From contig CAWHFX010000013.1 of NCBI GenBank assembly GCA_963828715.1, positions 1-64,000 on the forward strand: 64,000 nt of DNA, in the 5' to 3' direction. The notes under the pieces are model-generated. The model ran no database searches. It had not been told where the DNA came from and worked only from the letters and a program-made list of their open reading frames with translations. The DNA is from JAQGMV01 sp963828715. GTDB lineage: Bacteria; Pseudomonadota; Gammaproteobacteria; Burkholderiales; SG8-41. Below, piece after piece: positions 36,309 to 45,357 of the stretch (its first letter is position 1; the number at the start of each line of letters is the position of its first letter). The translations under genes and the position numbers were made by a program.

Positions 36309-36363
36309 CGCACTCCTCCTGATTACGGTTGACAATGCTGTTGGCCTCCGACACGCAACCCAA

Positions 36364-36545
36364 GGGAAAGGAGGTTACGGAGGAAATCCTTGGTTAGAAC
36401 CGCCCATTATCGTGAGCGGGGGCTGCAGGGCAGCGGGGTCCCCGCGAACGAAACATTCCGGGCGTCAGTCAGTATTTCCATCAAGATATACGAGGCTTTG
36501 AGCAGAACGCGGCCAGGCCCGAGCCTTTCAGCCGAGCGCCGCCTT
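36364..36545. repeat. Composite intergenic repeat, copies B and C-like
   Basis: 36364-36390 (GGGAAAGGAGGTTACGGAGG and AAATCC) matches 55085-55108. 36397-36495 matches copy A at 24196-24300. The following part (CGGCCAGGCCCGAGCC and then GCGCCGCC) matches the second half of the 55.1 kb repeat. It reads as if copy A had entered a 55.1 kb-type repeat. Confidence 0.5.
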
Positions 36546-37946
36546 TCACCCCAGCCACTCCGGTCTACTCGATCCGAGTACCGGCGACGCCTTGTCCCAA
36601 TACGGTTTCGTCTCGGACATCGTCAGCACCGGCCCGAGGTGTTTCAGCGCGCCATGTCCGCCGCGCGACTCGACCATGATGGCGTCAAGCTCGGCTGCAC
36701 TGAGCCCCATGTCGGGCGTGTCATAGCTCACGTGCCCCTGCTTGTAGATATACATGCCGGAACGGCAGAGCGAAACGCGCACGTGATACGAACCGCCTTC
36801 GCGCGCGCGGCGCGCGAGCGCAAGCAGAACCCCGTAAGCGCCGTTGTAGCCCGTCGTGTAGTCGCACGCGGACGCGGGCAAAAGCGTCGGGCGCTCGTCG
36901 CCATTGTCCAGACAGATACCGGTCGCGCACTGTGCGATCTGTTCCCAGCCGCCGCGGTTCGAGAACGGCCCGCCATGACCGTAGGCGCTGATCGACAGAT
37001 AGATGATGCCGGGACGCTCTGCTGCGAGCTGCTCGGGACTCAATCCGAACTTGTCCATGATGCCGGGGCGATAGCCCTGGCTGAACACGTCGGCCTCACG
37101 AACGAGTTTCTTGAGGGTCGCAAGGTCCTCGGGCTTGTTGAAGTCGAGGAAGCAACTGCGCTTGCCGTGGCTCGTGTCCTTCACGTGCTCGGGCACCTGC
37201 GGCAGATGTCTGGCCGTGACCATCAGCACGTCGGCACCGTTTTCGGCGAGCGTGCGTGCCGCAATCGGCCCCGCAAGAATGCGCGTGAGATCGAGCACCT
37301 TGATGCCCGCGAGAGGCCGGCCGCTTTCGGGAAACGGCATCGGTTTGCTCTCACCGATTTTCGTAATCTCGACGAGCGGCTTGCCGGCCAGCATCCGGCC
37401 GTGCGGATGCTCGAGCCACTCTGCGTTCGAGCGCACGACGGAGCCGCATGCGCGCGCTTTCGCGACCGCTTCTTCCAGATCGAACGAATCCCACTTCGCT
37501 ACCGCCTTCTGAACGCCCTCGGCGCTCGATTCGCAGCCGAGCACGCCGATCACGCGGTCATGGAGGTGGGGCAGATTGAAATGCGGCAGATACCACCGGC
37601 CGTCCTTGCAGCGCCACGGCTGCGTGATGGAGCGCATGTGAATCATCGAGGGCGTCGCCGGAACCTGTTGCCAGCCCCCGCCTGCTTTCGGTTCGCTCAG
37701 ATACTTGGAGCTCTGGCAGGTTGCGGCCGCATTGCGGACATCGATGCCGACTTTCTGGCGCCGGCCGGTTTTCATCTCGTGGATGTCGGTCACGCCCACG
37801 CCGATCGCAGCAAGAATGTTCGCCGTCGCTTCGCCGATCCGGAAGCGCGCCGAGAAAACGGGATCGCGGCCGGTCATCGTCACTTCACCTGGCGCCGGCA
37901 TGCCGCGGCCGCGGATGCTCATGAGCTCTTCGAATCCGGGGTTCAT
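36546..37946 (-). CDS. CaiB/BaiF-type CoA-transferase with modules in unusual order
   Basis: 466 residues from ATG 37946 (GAGGA about ten bases upstream; ATG 37970 also possible). The usual N-terminal CoA-binding module of the family (LAGIKVLDLTRILAGPIAAR) begins only at about residue 209. It is followed by SHGKRSCFLDFNKPEDLATL, ADVFSQGYRPGIMDKFGLS, LSISAYGHGGPFSNRGGWEQ and ACDYTTGYNGAYGVLLALAR, which carries the catalytic Asp. The first 208 residues resemble the family's later part instead: an ANILAAIGVGVTDIHEMKTG-like helix plus CKDGRWYLPHFNLPHLHDRV. So the order looks permuted or fused from two halves. Cytosolic; moves CoA between carboxylic acids. The start is divergent from the cupin-rubredoxin gene. 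Confidence 0.8.
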   Translation of the reverse strand: MNPGFEELMSIRGRGMPAPGEVTMTGRDPVFSARFRIGEATANILAAIGVGVTDIHEMKTGRRQKVGIDVRNAAATCQSSKYLSEPKAGGGWQQVPATPSMIHMRSITQPWRCKDGRWYLPHFNLPHLHDRVIGVLGCESSAEGVQKAVAKWDSFDLEEAVAKARACGSVVRSNAEWLEHPHGRMLAGKPLVEITKIGESKPMPFPESGRPLAGIKVLDLTRILAGPIAARTLAENGADVLMVTARHLPQVPEHVKDTSHGKRSCFLDFNKPEDLATLKKLVREADVFSQGYRPGIMDKFGLSPEQLAAERPGIIYLSISAYGHGGPFSNRGGWEQIAQCATGICLDNGDERPTLLPASACDYTTGYNGAYGVLLALARRAREGGSYHVRVSLCRSGMYIYKQGHVSYDTPDMGLSAAELDAIMVESRGGHGALKHLGPVLTMSETKPYWDKASPVLGSSRPEWLG

Positions 37947-38070
37947 CAATCTGTATCCTCGTGTTGACATGGGTATGGGACGGCTCCCTGTGCCGGTTTG
38001 CACAGAGCGGAGACGAACGCGCCCGAGCGCAATACAATACATCCGATCCGCCACCCTGGGAGAATTCGCG

Positions 38071-39012
38071 ATGCCAATGGTCAAAGCCTACGACGAAGTC
38101 GAGAACCCGCGCATTCAGCGCACGCTGCCGAACGGTCATTTCGGCTGGCGCACCGATTTCATTCAGCGCCCGGAAGACAAGAGTATCGACACGCCGATGG
38201 CGTTTCTGGCGGAAGGAACGCCGCATCGCCTGCTACGCGTTCATTTCCACATGGTGGATCAATTCCAGGTGATGTATAACGGCTCCGGCACGCTGGGCAA
38301 GAATGCAGTCGCGCCCGGCGCGGTCCATTTCTCGCGCGCATACACGCCGTACGGCCCGATCTCCTATAGCGACAAGGGGCTGGGCTTCATCACGCTGCGC
38401 GCCCATCGCGACCCGGGCGCCCAATACCTGCCCGAAAACCGCGAGGTGCTCGACCAGGTCAAGAACCGCACACCGTGGCAGGTCACGGCATTTCCCGACT
38501 TCGATCTCGACCCCGGTGAACGCGGCGTGGCGATGAAGGCGCTCGACGCGGTCAAGGCGAACGACGGTCTGGCGGCCTTCTCGGTAAAGATGAATGCCGG
38601 CGCGAAGGCGTACGCGCCCGATCCCTCCAGGGGCGATGGCCAGTACATCCTCGTCATGAAGGGTTCGGTCGTGCACCAGGGCGAAATCAAAAAAGACCTC
38701 GCGATCATCTGGGTCGGAAAAAATGAAGGTCCGTTCGAGCTCGTCGCCGGCCCTGAAGGCATGGAGGGGCTGATCCTGAATTTCCCTGTGCCCGGTGGCG
38801 GTATGCCGGACGAAGTGAAGCCCGTCGGAGCCGACGGCAAAGGCGAGTTCAAGACGTGGCAGTGCGTATTGTGCGCTTTCGTCTACGACGAAGCGGCCGG
38901 CATGCCGGAGGAAGGCATCGCGCCCGGCACGCGCTGGGAAGACGTCCCGGAATCGTTCGGCTGCCCCGACTGTTCGGCGAAAAAAGCCGACTTCGAGATG
39001 ATCGAGTTCTGA
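38071..39012 (+). CDS. Cupin-like protein fused to a C-terminal rubredoxin domain
   Basis: 313 residues from ATG 38071 (GGGAG nine bases upstream). Residues 1 to about 255 contain cupin-like sequence: HRLLRVHFHMVDQFQVMYNG (possible metal His pair), GAVHFSRAYTPYGPISYSDK and a second half with GDGQYILVMKGSVVHQGEIK, suggesting a bicupin. Residues 262-313 are a complete rubredoxin: CVLC at 265-268, FVYDEAAGMPEEGIAPGTRW, and CPDC at 298-301 as the second iron pair. The joining of a small-molecule-binding barrel to an electron-transfer iron site suggests an oxygenase or oxidoreductase with a built-in electron carrier. I know no characterised protein like this. A perfect hairpin and a membrane protein gene follow. 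Confidence 0.8.
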   Translation: MPMVKAYDEVENPRIQRTLPNGHFGWRTDFIQRPEDKSIDTPMAFLAEGTPHRLLRVHFHMVDQFQVMYNGSGTLGKNAVAPGAVHFSRAYTPYGPISYSDKGLGFITLRAHRDPGAQYLPENREVLDQVKNRTPWQVTAFPDFDLDPGERGVAMKALDAVKANDGLAAFSVKMNAGAKAYAPDPSRGDGQYILVMKGSVVHQGEIKKDLAIIWVGKNEGPFELVAGPEGMEGLILNFPVPGGGMPDEVKPVGADGKGEFKTWQCVLCAFVYDEAAGMPEEGIAPGTRWEDVPESFGCPDCSAKKADFEMIEF

Positions 39013-39030
39013 GCTACGCGTTCTGAGGCA

Positions 39031-39063
39031 CGCTCGTTGCAGCCAAGGGCCGTGCAACGAGCG
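39031..39063 (+). promoter_or_regulatory. Perfect 11-base hairpin between two genes
   Basis: CGCTCGTTGCA (39031-39041) and TGCAACGAGCG (39053-39063) are exact complements with an 11-base loop. The stem ends eight bases before the ATG at 39072 and is followed by AGATAAAA, not a T-run, so control of the downstream gene or mRNA protection is more likely than termination. Confidence 0.45.
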
Positions 39064-39071
39064 AGATAAAA

Positions 39072-39537
39072 ATGGCTTCCACCCAAGTCCTGACCGGAAG
39101 GCCTCTGTCGCCCTCCACGAAACTGCTGCTCGGCTTCGTCGCCGGGTTCCTCGCCACGCTTCTCTTCCATCAGCCCGTTCTGTCGCTCCTCACGCACCTG
39201 GGCGTTGCGAAAGCGAATGTCTACTCGATGACGTCCACGGCGCCTCTCGGCGTACCGCAAGTGATTTCGCTCGCGTTCTGGGGTGGCGTGTGGGGCATCG
39301 TGTTCGCATTGATCGAAGGGCACTTCCCGCGCGGCGCTGCGTATTGGATCTGCGCACTTGTCTTCGGTGCGATTTTTCCGACGCTGTGCGCGTGGTTCCT
39401 CGTAGCGCCGATGAAGGGCCAGGCGATGGCGGCTGGATGGGACTTGAGCCGCATGATCGTCGGCCCGATCGTCAATGGTGCATGGGGCCTCGGTACCTGC
39501 GCTGCTGCTTAATCTCGGCTATCGCGTCTGGCGTTAG
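39072..39537 (+). CDS. Small inner-membrane protein of unknown function
   Basis: ATG 39072. Four hydrophobic stretches can be seen: LLLGFVAGFLATLLFHQPVL, VPQVISLAFWGGVWGIVFAL, AAYWICALVFGAIFPTLCAW and MIVGPIVNGAWGLGTALLL. The frame as written stops at 39512 after GTCAAA. Skipping one or two bases near 39500 gives LLLNLGYRVWR and a stop at 39537, a much more natural end, so I take 39537 as the true end with a small sequencing indel. About 154 residues. Widespread in proteobacteria as an uncharacterised membrane protein. Same strand as the cupin-rubredoxin gene and 59 bases after it. Confidence 0.65.
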
Positions 39538-39628
39538 GGACGCCCGAACAACTCTCACGTGGAGCGTTACGGGCGCGGCGCAGTCTCGCGTGACGTCATT
39601 GTGGCGCCATGTCGCACTCGCTTAAAGC

Positions 39629-40348
39629 TCAGCCGAGCACCGACTCCATAGCGCTCGACAGTTCGTGCAAGGCCTTCGCGCCGTCGCCACGATACGCCGA
39701 GCCGTGCATGGTGGCGCACAGGCGTGGCTCGAGTGCCGCAAGCTCGTGCAGTCGCGTGCGCGTTTTCGGTGTCCATTGCATGTAGTCCGTCAACGGCCCT
39801 TCCTGCATCGCTCGCGTCGATTCTGTCGTGCGCCCGACGACGTCGGATTCCGTGCAAGGCTCGACGTCGCCGGTGTGATGGAACAGATCCGAGCACAGCA
39901 GCGTTCGATTGGTTTCCTCGAACAGGATGCCCGCGTCCCAGCCATGCGGCAAATGAGGCGTCGGATAGAACCGGAATCTGTTTCTGCCGGTGTCGATGAG
40001 CCGCTCTTTGCCCACGCCCTCCGCCGGCCGAAGCGCGGCGTCGTTGACGAACACCATCGCACCCACTGCGCTGCACACCGCCTGAGCGCGCGGTGCGAGC
40101 TGAAGCCACTCGTTCAGAGACCCGCACTCGTCCGGCTCGTAATGGCTGAACGAAATCCAGCGGATCGTGGATGGTTCGACGATCTTCGCGACCGCGTCGC
40201 GCACCGCGGGAAACATCTGCTTCATGCCGGTTTCCCAGAGCAGCGGCTCGTCGTCTTTGATCAGAAACTGGCAGAACTGGAGATCGAAGTCCGCCACGTA
40301 GGTGCAGATGCGGTATACGTCGGGCGCAATTTCGTTGATGGTGGTCAC
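39629..40348 (-). CDS. MBL-fold protein with a flavodiiron-type metal site
   Basis: 239 residues from GTG 40348 (AGGTGA upstream). Beta-lactamase fold with ligands like those of flavodiiron proteins rather than classical HxHxDH enzymes: FSHYEPDECGSLNEWLQLAP (His-x-Glu-x-Asp), PTPHLPHGWDAGILFEE (His), LLCSDLFHHTGDVEP (bridging Asp) and LCATMHGSAYRGDG (last His). No flavodoxin domain, so electrons must come from a partner. Such domains occur in O2/NO reductases and in related diiron proteins. The nearby cupin-rubredoxin fusion, separated by the small membrane protein, is an attractive but unproven partner. Convergent with the membrane protein gene. Confidence 0.8.
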   Translation of the reverse strand: MTTINEIAPDVYRICTYVADFDLQFCQFLIKDDEPLLWETGMKQMFPAVRDAVAKIVEPSTIRWISFSHYEPDECGSLNEWLQLAPRAQAVCSAVGAMVFVNDAALRPAEGVGKERLIDTGRNRFRFYPTPHLPHGWDAGILFEETNRTLLCSDLFHHTGDVEPCTESDVVGRTTESTRAMQEGPLTDYMQWTPKTRTRLHELAALEPRLCATMHGSAYRGDGAKALHELSSAMESVLG

Positions 40349-40499
40349 TCAGTCACCTGCGATGAATTCATGAACGACGGGCCGCATTATGCCGCAACCC
40401 TTAGGCTCCGCTTCAGCGCCGGCCAGAAGCGCCGCGCTCAGCCAAGAGTTAAGATCGGGACCGGAAAGCCGAACGAACCACCGTTTCGAAGGAACGCTT

Positions 40500-41456
40500 A
40501 TGAGCATCGGTGTCCTGTCCATGGTGCGACTCAGTCCCGAACGCGCCTCCGCGCTGACAGCAGCGGGCTACGATGTACGCCAGGCGGCGAGCTACACCAG
40601 CCGGGACGAGGCGTGTCGTGACGGAGGCGGCAGCATCAGGGCCGTGCTGACCAACGGCCGCGGCGGCTTGACCGGCGCCGAGATGGCGTTGCTCCCGAAC
40701 CTCGAGATCGTGTGCGCCGTCGGCGCGGGCTATGAAGCGGTCGACCTCGAGGTCGCACGCGGGCGCGGGATCGCGGTTGCCAACAGCCCCGACACGAACG
40801 CACCGGCCGTCGCGGACTCCGCGATGATGCTGCTGATGGCAGCGACGCGACATGTCAGGGAAGCCGATCGCTTCGTGCGTGGCGGCGGGTGGCAGGATCA
40901 GTGGCGCGTCGATACGCCGACCATTTCAGGCAAGCGTCTCGGCATTCTCGGGATGGGAACCATCGGAAGCCGGATTGCGTATCGTGCCGCGCGCGGCTTC
41001 GACATGGAAGTCGGCTATCACAACCGTTCGCCGGTGAGCCGAATCGCCGTACCGCTATTTCGGCAGTCTCGTCGAGCTCGCGACGTGGGCGGATTTTCTC
41101 ATCGCCTGCTGCGCCGGGCGGTGCGGCGACGCGCCACCTCATCAACGCGGACGTGCTGACGGCGCTCGGACCGCATGGGCTATGTCGTCAACGTGGGACG
41201 TGGCACGGTGATCGATACGGCGGCGCTGCTCGAAGCGCTCGCAGCGAAGCGAATCGGGGGCGCCGGTCTCGACGTGCTGGAAGGTGAACCTGCGTTACCG
41301 CCACTGCTGCCGGAGCTTCTTAAATTCGAGAACGTCGTAATCACTCCGCACATTGCGGGACGTGCACCGGAGGCACGCATCGCGGGCACCAAGCTGATCA
41401 TCGACAACCTGAACGCGCATTTCGCGGGGCGGCCGCTGCTGACAGCGGTTCTGTAG
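40500..41456 (+). pseudogene. D-2-hydroxyacid dehydrogenase, frameshifted
   Basis: ATG 40500, AAGGAACG upstream. NAD-dependent reduction of a 2-oxoacid such as glyoxylate or hydroxypyruvate, cytosolic. First frame: VLTNGRGGLTGAEMALLPNL, EIVCAVGAGYEAVDLEVA, RGRGIAVANSPDTNAPAVAD and KRLGILGMGTIGSRIAYRAA (GxGxxG). It is lost near 41050. After a short stretch in another frame (SLVELATWADFLIACCPGG), the third frame from about 41170 gives GYVVNVGRGTVIDTAALLEA, GGAGLDVLEGEPALPPLL (catalytic Glu) and NVVITPHIAGRAPEARIAG (catalytic His), to TAG 41456. The pieces join to about 315 residues, the right family length, so two or three single-base indels explain the break. Confidence 0.8.
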
Positions 41457-41520
41457 CGGATACGAGTAACGCGTGACGGGCTGGCTGCGGTGGCAGACGT
41501 CTCAGGTTCCGCCGTCGTCC

Positions 41521-42537
41521 TTACGGACCCTGTGCCGGCGGTGCGTAGTGCGCCGGCACCTCACCGGTGAGTGACTCGAGGAACGCAACGATGCTCGCGA
41601 CGGTCGCATCGTCGAGCGTGCGTCCCAACTGAACGGCCGCCATGATGCGCACCGCGCGATCGAGGCGTTCGACCGAACCGTCGTGGAAGTAGGGCGAGGT
41701 CTTCGCGATGTTGCGCAGCATCGGCACACGAAAAACGTATCGATCCTCCTCTTTTTTCGTGGTCGCGAAACGGCCCTCGTCGATTTTTTCGGAACCCGTT
41801 TCGAGCCAGTAGTTCTTCACGACGCCGAACCGCCGCATCGCCACGCCGCCGAGTAGCGCGCCATTGTGACAGCCCGCGCAGCCGGTCGCGATGAACGCGC
41901 GCAGACCCGTCTGCTGGCGCTCAGTCAACGCGGCATCGTCACCTGCAAGGAAACGATCGAACGCCGAGGGCGTGGTCAGCGTCGCCTCGTACGCCGCCAG
42001 CGCGCGACCGTAATTGCGTGCGTTCAGGGGTTCCGCATCGTTCGGATACGCTTTCTGGAACGCGCTCAGATAGCCGGACTTCGCGATCACCGCGACGCCC
42101 GCTTCCTTCGACGGGAATCCGAGCGAGCCCGTGAGCGACCCTTCGGCCTGCTCCGCGCCGGTCTTACGATCGCCCAGCCAGCGCAAGCTCGGCTGCGTCA
42201 TGGAATTGAACACGGTCGGCGATTGACGCGACGTAAGCTCGCCGCGCGCATCGCGCGAGAAGCGCCGGCGGTCCGCGCCCCAGTCGGGCGCAGGGTGGCA
42301 ACTCGCGCATGCGGTCCTTCCATCGGCGGACAGCCGCGTATCCCAAAACAAGAGCCGCCCGAGCTCTGCTTCGGCGGTGGACACGGAGCCCGCTTCGATG
42401 CGGCCGAAAAGATCCAGTGCTGCGCGCTGCAATGGCTCATCAGCCTGCGCCGCGCCGACCGCAAGGAATGCGGCGACCACCGCCAGTGCGTTCACACTCT
42501 GCCGCAGCGTTTTCGGTCCGGCCCTGGCCTTCAGCAT
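41521..42537 (-). CDS. Dihaem cytochrome c peroxidase family protein
   Basis: 338 residues from ATG 42537. Signal peptide in the first 35 residues (LRQSVNALAVVAAFLAVGAA, then QADE). Two haem c sites: TACASCHPAPDWGADRRRFS (first CxxCH) and TGCAGCHNGALLGGVAMRRF (second CxxCH), spaced as in the MauG/CcpA family. LGRLLFWDTRLSADG, TVFNSMTQPSLRWLGDRKT and FRVPMLRNIAKTSPYFHDGS (Met region and FHDGS motif) are also typical. A periplasmic enzyme reducing H2O2 with electrons from cytochrome c; some relatives modify proteins. Convergent with the hydroxyacid dehydrogenase gene, divergent from the CocE gene. Confidence 0.9.
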   Translation of the reverse strand: MLKARAGPKTLRQSVNALAVVAAFLAVGAAQADEPLQRAALDLFGRIEAGSVSTAEAELGRLLFWDTRLSADGRTACASCHPAPDWGADRRRFSRDARGELTSRQSPTVFNSMTQPSLRWLGDRKTGAEQAEGSLTGSLGFPSKEAGVAVIAKSGYLSAFQKAYPNDAEPLNARNYGRALAAYEATLTTPSAFDRFLAGDDAALTERQQTGLRAFIATGCAGCHNGALLGGVAMRRFGVVKNYWLETGSEKIDEGRFATTKKEEDRYVFRVPMLRNIAKTSPYFHDGSVERLDRAVRIMAAVQLGRTLDDATVASIVAFLESLTGEVPAHYAPPAQGP

Positions 42538-42735
42538 GGCTTTGTTCGCTGTCGCGCTCGATGCCGCGCAAGTTATCGTCTCTCCGGCATTGAACGCTAC
42601 TCGGTGCGCGCGGGTCAACCCGCTGCCGCGTTCGAAGCGATCGTAGTTCGTGTGCAGTCGGGAAGAGGGATCCGGACGCATTAAACTTACGTCCGATTTC
42701 CGCCTGTGCAGGTGTAATCCTCGTTGATCTGACCC

Positions 42736-44524
42736 ATGCCGAACGACCCCGATTTCCGCTGTTTTCAGACGATGGTGCCGATGCGCGACGGCGTCAGGCT
42801 CAACACGTTCGTGTACCTGCCGCGTACGGGTGGCCCGCGCTTTCCCGCGATCCTGCAGCGTACGCCGTACGGCATTTCGACCGAGGGCAAACCGAGTACT
42901 GACTGCACTCGCGGCTGGCTGCCGGCACCGGATGCGCCGATGCGTGGATCCATCCTGCGCGGCTATCGCAACATCGTCGCGCATGGCTACGCCGCCGTGT
43001 ATCAGGATACGCGCGGCCGCTACGCTTCCGAAGGCGAGGATCGCGTCTATGCCGATGACGCCGCGGACGGCTACGACACGCTGGACTGGATTGCGAGTGA
43101 ACCGTGGTGCAACCGGTGTGATCGGCATGTCCGGTTCCTCGGCCGGGGCCACGACGACGTTTGCGGCCGCATCGCAACGACACCCGAATCTGCGCGCGTT
43201 CTTCGCGCAGGTCGGCGGATCGAGCATCTACGACGACGTCGTCTACGAAGGCAATGCGATCGAGATGGAACGGCTGTGGTTGTGGGTCGCGAAAAACATT
43301 CCCGGGCTGTCGCGCTCACACCGTGACGCCGCGATGCGCCGACTTGGTCTCAGCGTCGAGGACATGGACAAGGCCGCCGCTGGCGCCAACGCCCGCTATA
43401 CGCGACTCGAGGCCGCGTGCCACGCGCATCCGCCGTTTCTCGCGAGCGAAGACTGGCTGCGCCTGCCGCTCTCGCGTTATCCGGACTTTTCGACGTGGCA
43501 GCCCTTTCTCGACGAGATCATCGGCCATCCCGCGCCGGACGCATTCCGGGCGCGACACAATTTCCGCAGCACGATCGAGATTCCCGGATTTCACGCAACC
43601 ACCTGGTACGACATCTTCCAGACGAGCGTCATCGCGGCGTTCAACGATATTCAGGCACGCATCGGCAACCAGCTGCTGTGGATCGGCCCCAACGATCATT
43701 ACTTCATCTACGAGACGAATTTCTGGCCGCGCGATCCGTATTTCGAATGGTTCGACTACTGGCTGAAAGGCACTCGCACCGGCATCATGGATCGACCTCC
43801 CGTGTACTACTCGCCGCGTGCGTGGGTCGAGGAGCGCGGCAATTACGTCGCAGAGGACTGGCGTCATGCTGAACGCTGGCCGCCTGCCGGCGCAACACCG
43901 CAACGTTTCTATCTGCGTGGGGATGGCGGCTTATCGCGCGCAGAACCGGGTGGGCCGCCGCGGCCGTATCGTTACGATCCGCACCGGCCCATTCCTACGT
44001 TCGGCGGGCGCAATATGCTGATCGATGCCGGTCCGCGCGATCAGCGTCCGGCGCAGGCGCTCCCTGACTATGGGCTCATCTATCGCTCCGAGCCACTTGC
44101 GGAGGACCTCACGATCGCCGGCGAGGTGCGTGTGAGCCTTTGCGTTCAGTCGGACTGCCCCGATACCGATTTCGTCGCCAAGCTGATCGCGCTCGAGCCG
44201 GACGGCCGCGCCACGTTACTGATGGACGGTGTCGTGCGTGCGATGTACCGGGATCGATCCGTCCCGACACCGCAGCCCCTCACGCCGGAGAAGACGTACA
44301 GGATGACGATGAGCCTCGCACACATTCATCACACGATACGCGCAGGCAGTCGCATCGAGGTCGACGTGACGAGCAGCAATTTCCCGCGACGTGCACGAAA
44401 CACGAACAGCGGCAACCCGGTGCTTGCGAACGACTCGGAGTCGGACATTCGCGTTGCAAACAATGTCGTTCATCACGCGGCCGCGACACCGTCGTTCATT
44501 GAAATTCCGGTACTTCCGAATTAG
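42736..44524 (+). pseudogene. CocE/NonD-family hydrolase, one frameshift
   Basis: ATG 42736. Alpha/beta-hydrolase of the X-Pro dipeptidyl-peptidase/cocaine-esterase type, hydrolysing esters or amides. First frame to about 43110: MVPMRDGVRLNTFVYLPRTG, ILQRTPYGISTEGKPS, YAAVYQDTRGRYASEGEDRV and DGYDTLDWIASEPWCN. One indel then moves to the next frame: VIGMSGSSAGATTTFAAASQ (nucleophile Ser), FHATTWYDIFQTSVIAAFND (catalytic Asp region), IGPNDHYFIYETNFW (His), and the C-terminal jellyroll with LYRDRSVPTPQPLTPEKTYR-like sequence and GSRIEVDVTSSNFPRRARNT. About 595 residues, normal. The single break near 43110 looks like a sequencing error. Confidence 0.85.
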
Positions 44525-44557
44525 CGTCCCGTATCTTTCTTTCAGAGGAGTCACATC

Positions 44558-45322
44558 ATGACCGAACCCGGTATGCACAAAGGCGACGAGTTCGCCGGCA
44601 AAGTAGCGCTCGTTACCGGCGCCGCCCGCAACATCGGCCGCGCGATCGCACTCTGTCTCGCTTCAGGCGGAGCGAAGGTCGCCGTGAACACCCGCTCGAA
44701 CATGGAGGAAGCACGTGGCGTCGTTGCCGAGATCAAGGCGATGGGGACCGATGCCGACGCCTATGCCGGCGATATCGCGGACCCGGCACAGATCCAGCCG
44801 ATGGTCGACGCGGTTTTGAAACGTTTCGGCCGCCTCGACATTCTCGTGCTCAATGCGGCGCTGCGCGAGCACGTGCATCTGGACGAGATCAGCTTCGAGG
44901 ACTGGCGTCGCGTACTGTCCACGAATCTGGACAGCGTGTTCACTCTGACGAAGGCATGTCTGCCCGCGCTCAAGCAGGCAGGAGACGCGCGCATTGTGAC
45001 GTTCGCCGGCGTCACCGCGCTGCTGGGTCTCAAGGATCGCGCCCATGTCGCGGCGTCGAAGCACGGCGTGGTCGGACTGACGAAAGCACTCGCACAGGAC
45101 CTGGCGGAATTCGGCATTCGAGTGAATTGCATTTCTCCGGGCCAGATCGACACGACGCGAGCGGGAGGCGCTCGAACCCCGCGGCGGGATATCCCGCTCG
45201 GTCGCCAGGGAACGCCGTTCGAGATCGCCGGCGTAGTGCGGATGCTGTGCGGCCCGGCGGGCTCGTACATGACCGGCCAGACGCTGCACATCAATGGAGG
45301 GCTGTCGAACTCGGGGGTATGA
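44558..45322 (+). CDS. Short-chain dehydrogenase/reductase family protein lacking the catalytic Tyr
   Basis: 254 residues, ATG 44558 with AGAGGAG upstream, 33 bases after the CocE gene. Rossmann fold: KVALVTGAARNIGRAIALCL (TGxxxxIG cofactor loop), AGDIADPAQIQPMVDAVLKR (Asp-Ile), LDILVLNAALREHVHLDEIS (NxA in place of NNAG), RIVTFAGVTALLG where the catalytic Ser would be, and RAHVAASKHGVVGLTKALAQ. The YxxxK motif reads His163-Val-Ala-Ala-Ser-Lys167, so the Tyr is His and the Ser is Ala or Gly. VNCISPGQIDTTRAGG and GQTLHINGGLSNSGV complete the family. Either an unusual enzyme or a non-catalytic partner subunit. Cytosolic. Confidence 0.85.
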   Translation: MTEPGMHKGDEFAGKVALVTGAARNIGRAIALCLASGGAKVAVNTRSNMEEARGVVAEIKAMGTDADAYAGDIADPAQIQPMVDAVLKRFGRLDILVLNAALREHVHLDEISFEDWRRVLSTNLDSVFTLTKACLPALKQAGDARIVTFAGVTALLGLKDRAHVAASKHGVVGLTKALAQDLAEFGIRVNCISPGQIDTTRAGGARTPRRDIPLGRQGTPFEIAGVVRMLCGPAGSYMTGQTLHINGGLSNSGV

Positions 45323-45357
45323 AGCGTCTCCTCCCGGGCACTGTGCTCTCGTGAGCG

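Noticed and set aside
36390..37967. 525-codon open frame on the plus strand opposite the CoA-transferase
   Set aside because: No family features; the minus-strand CoA-transferase has a good start and all motifs.
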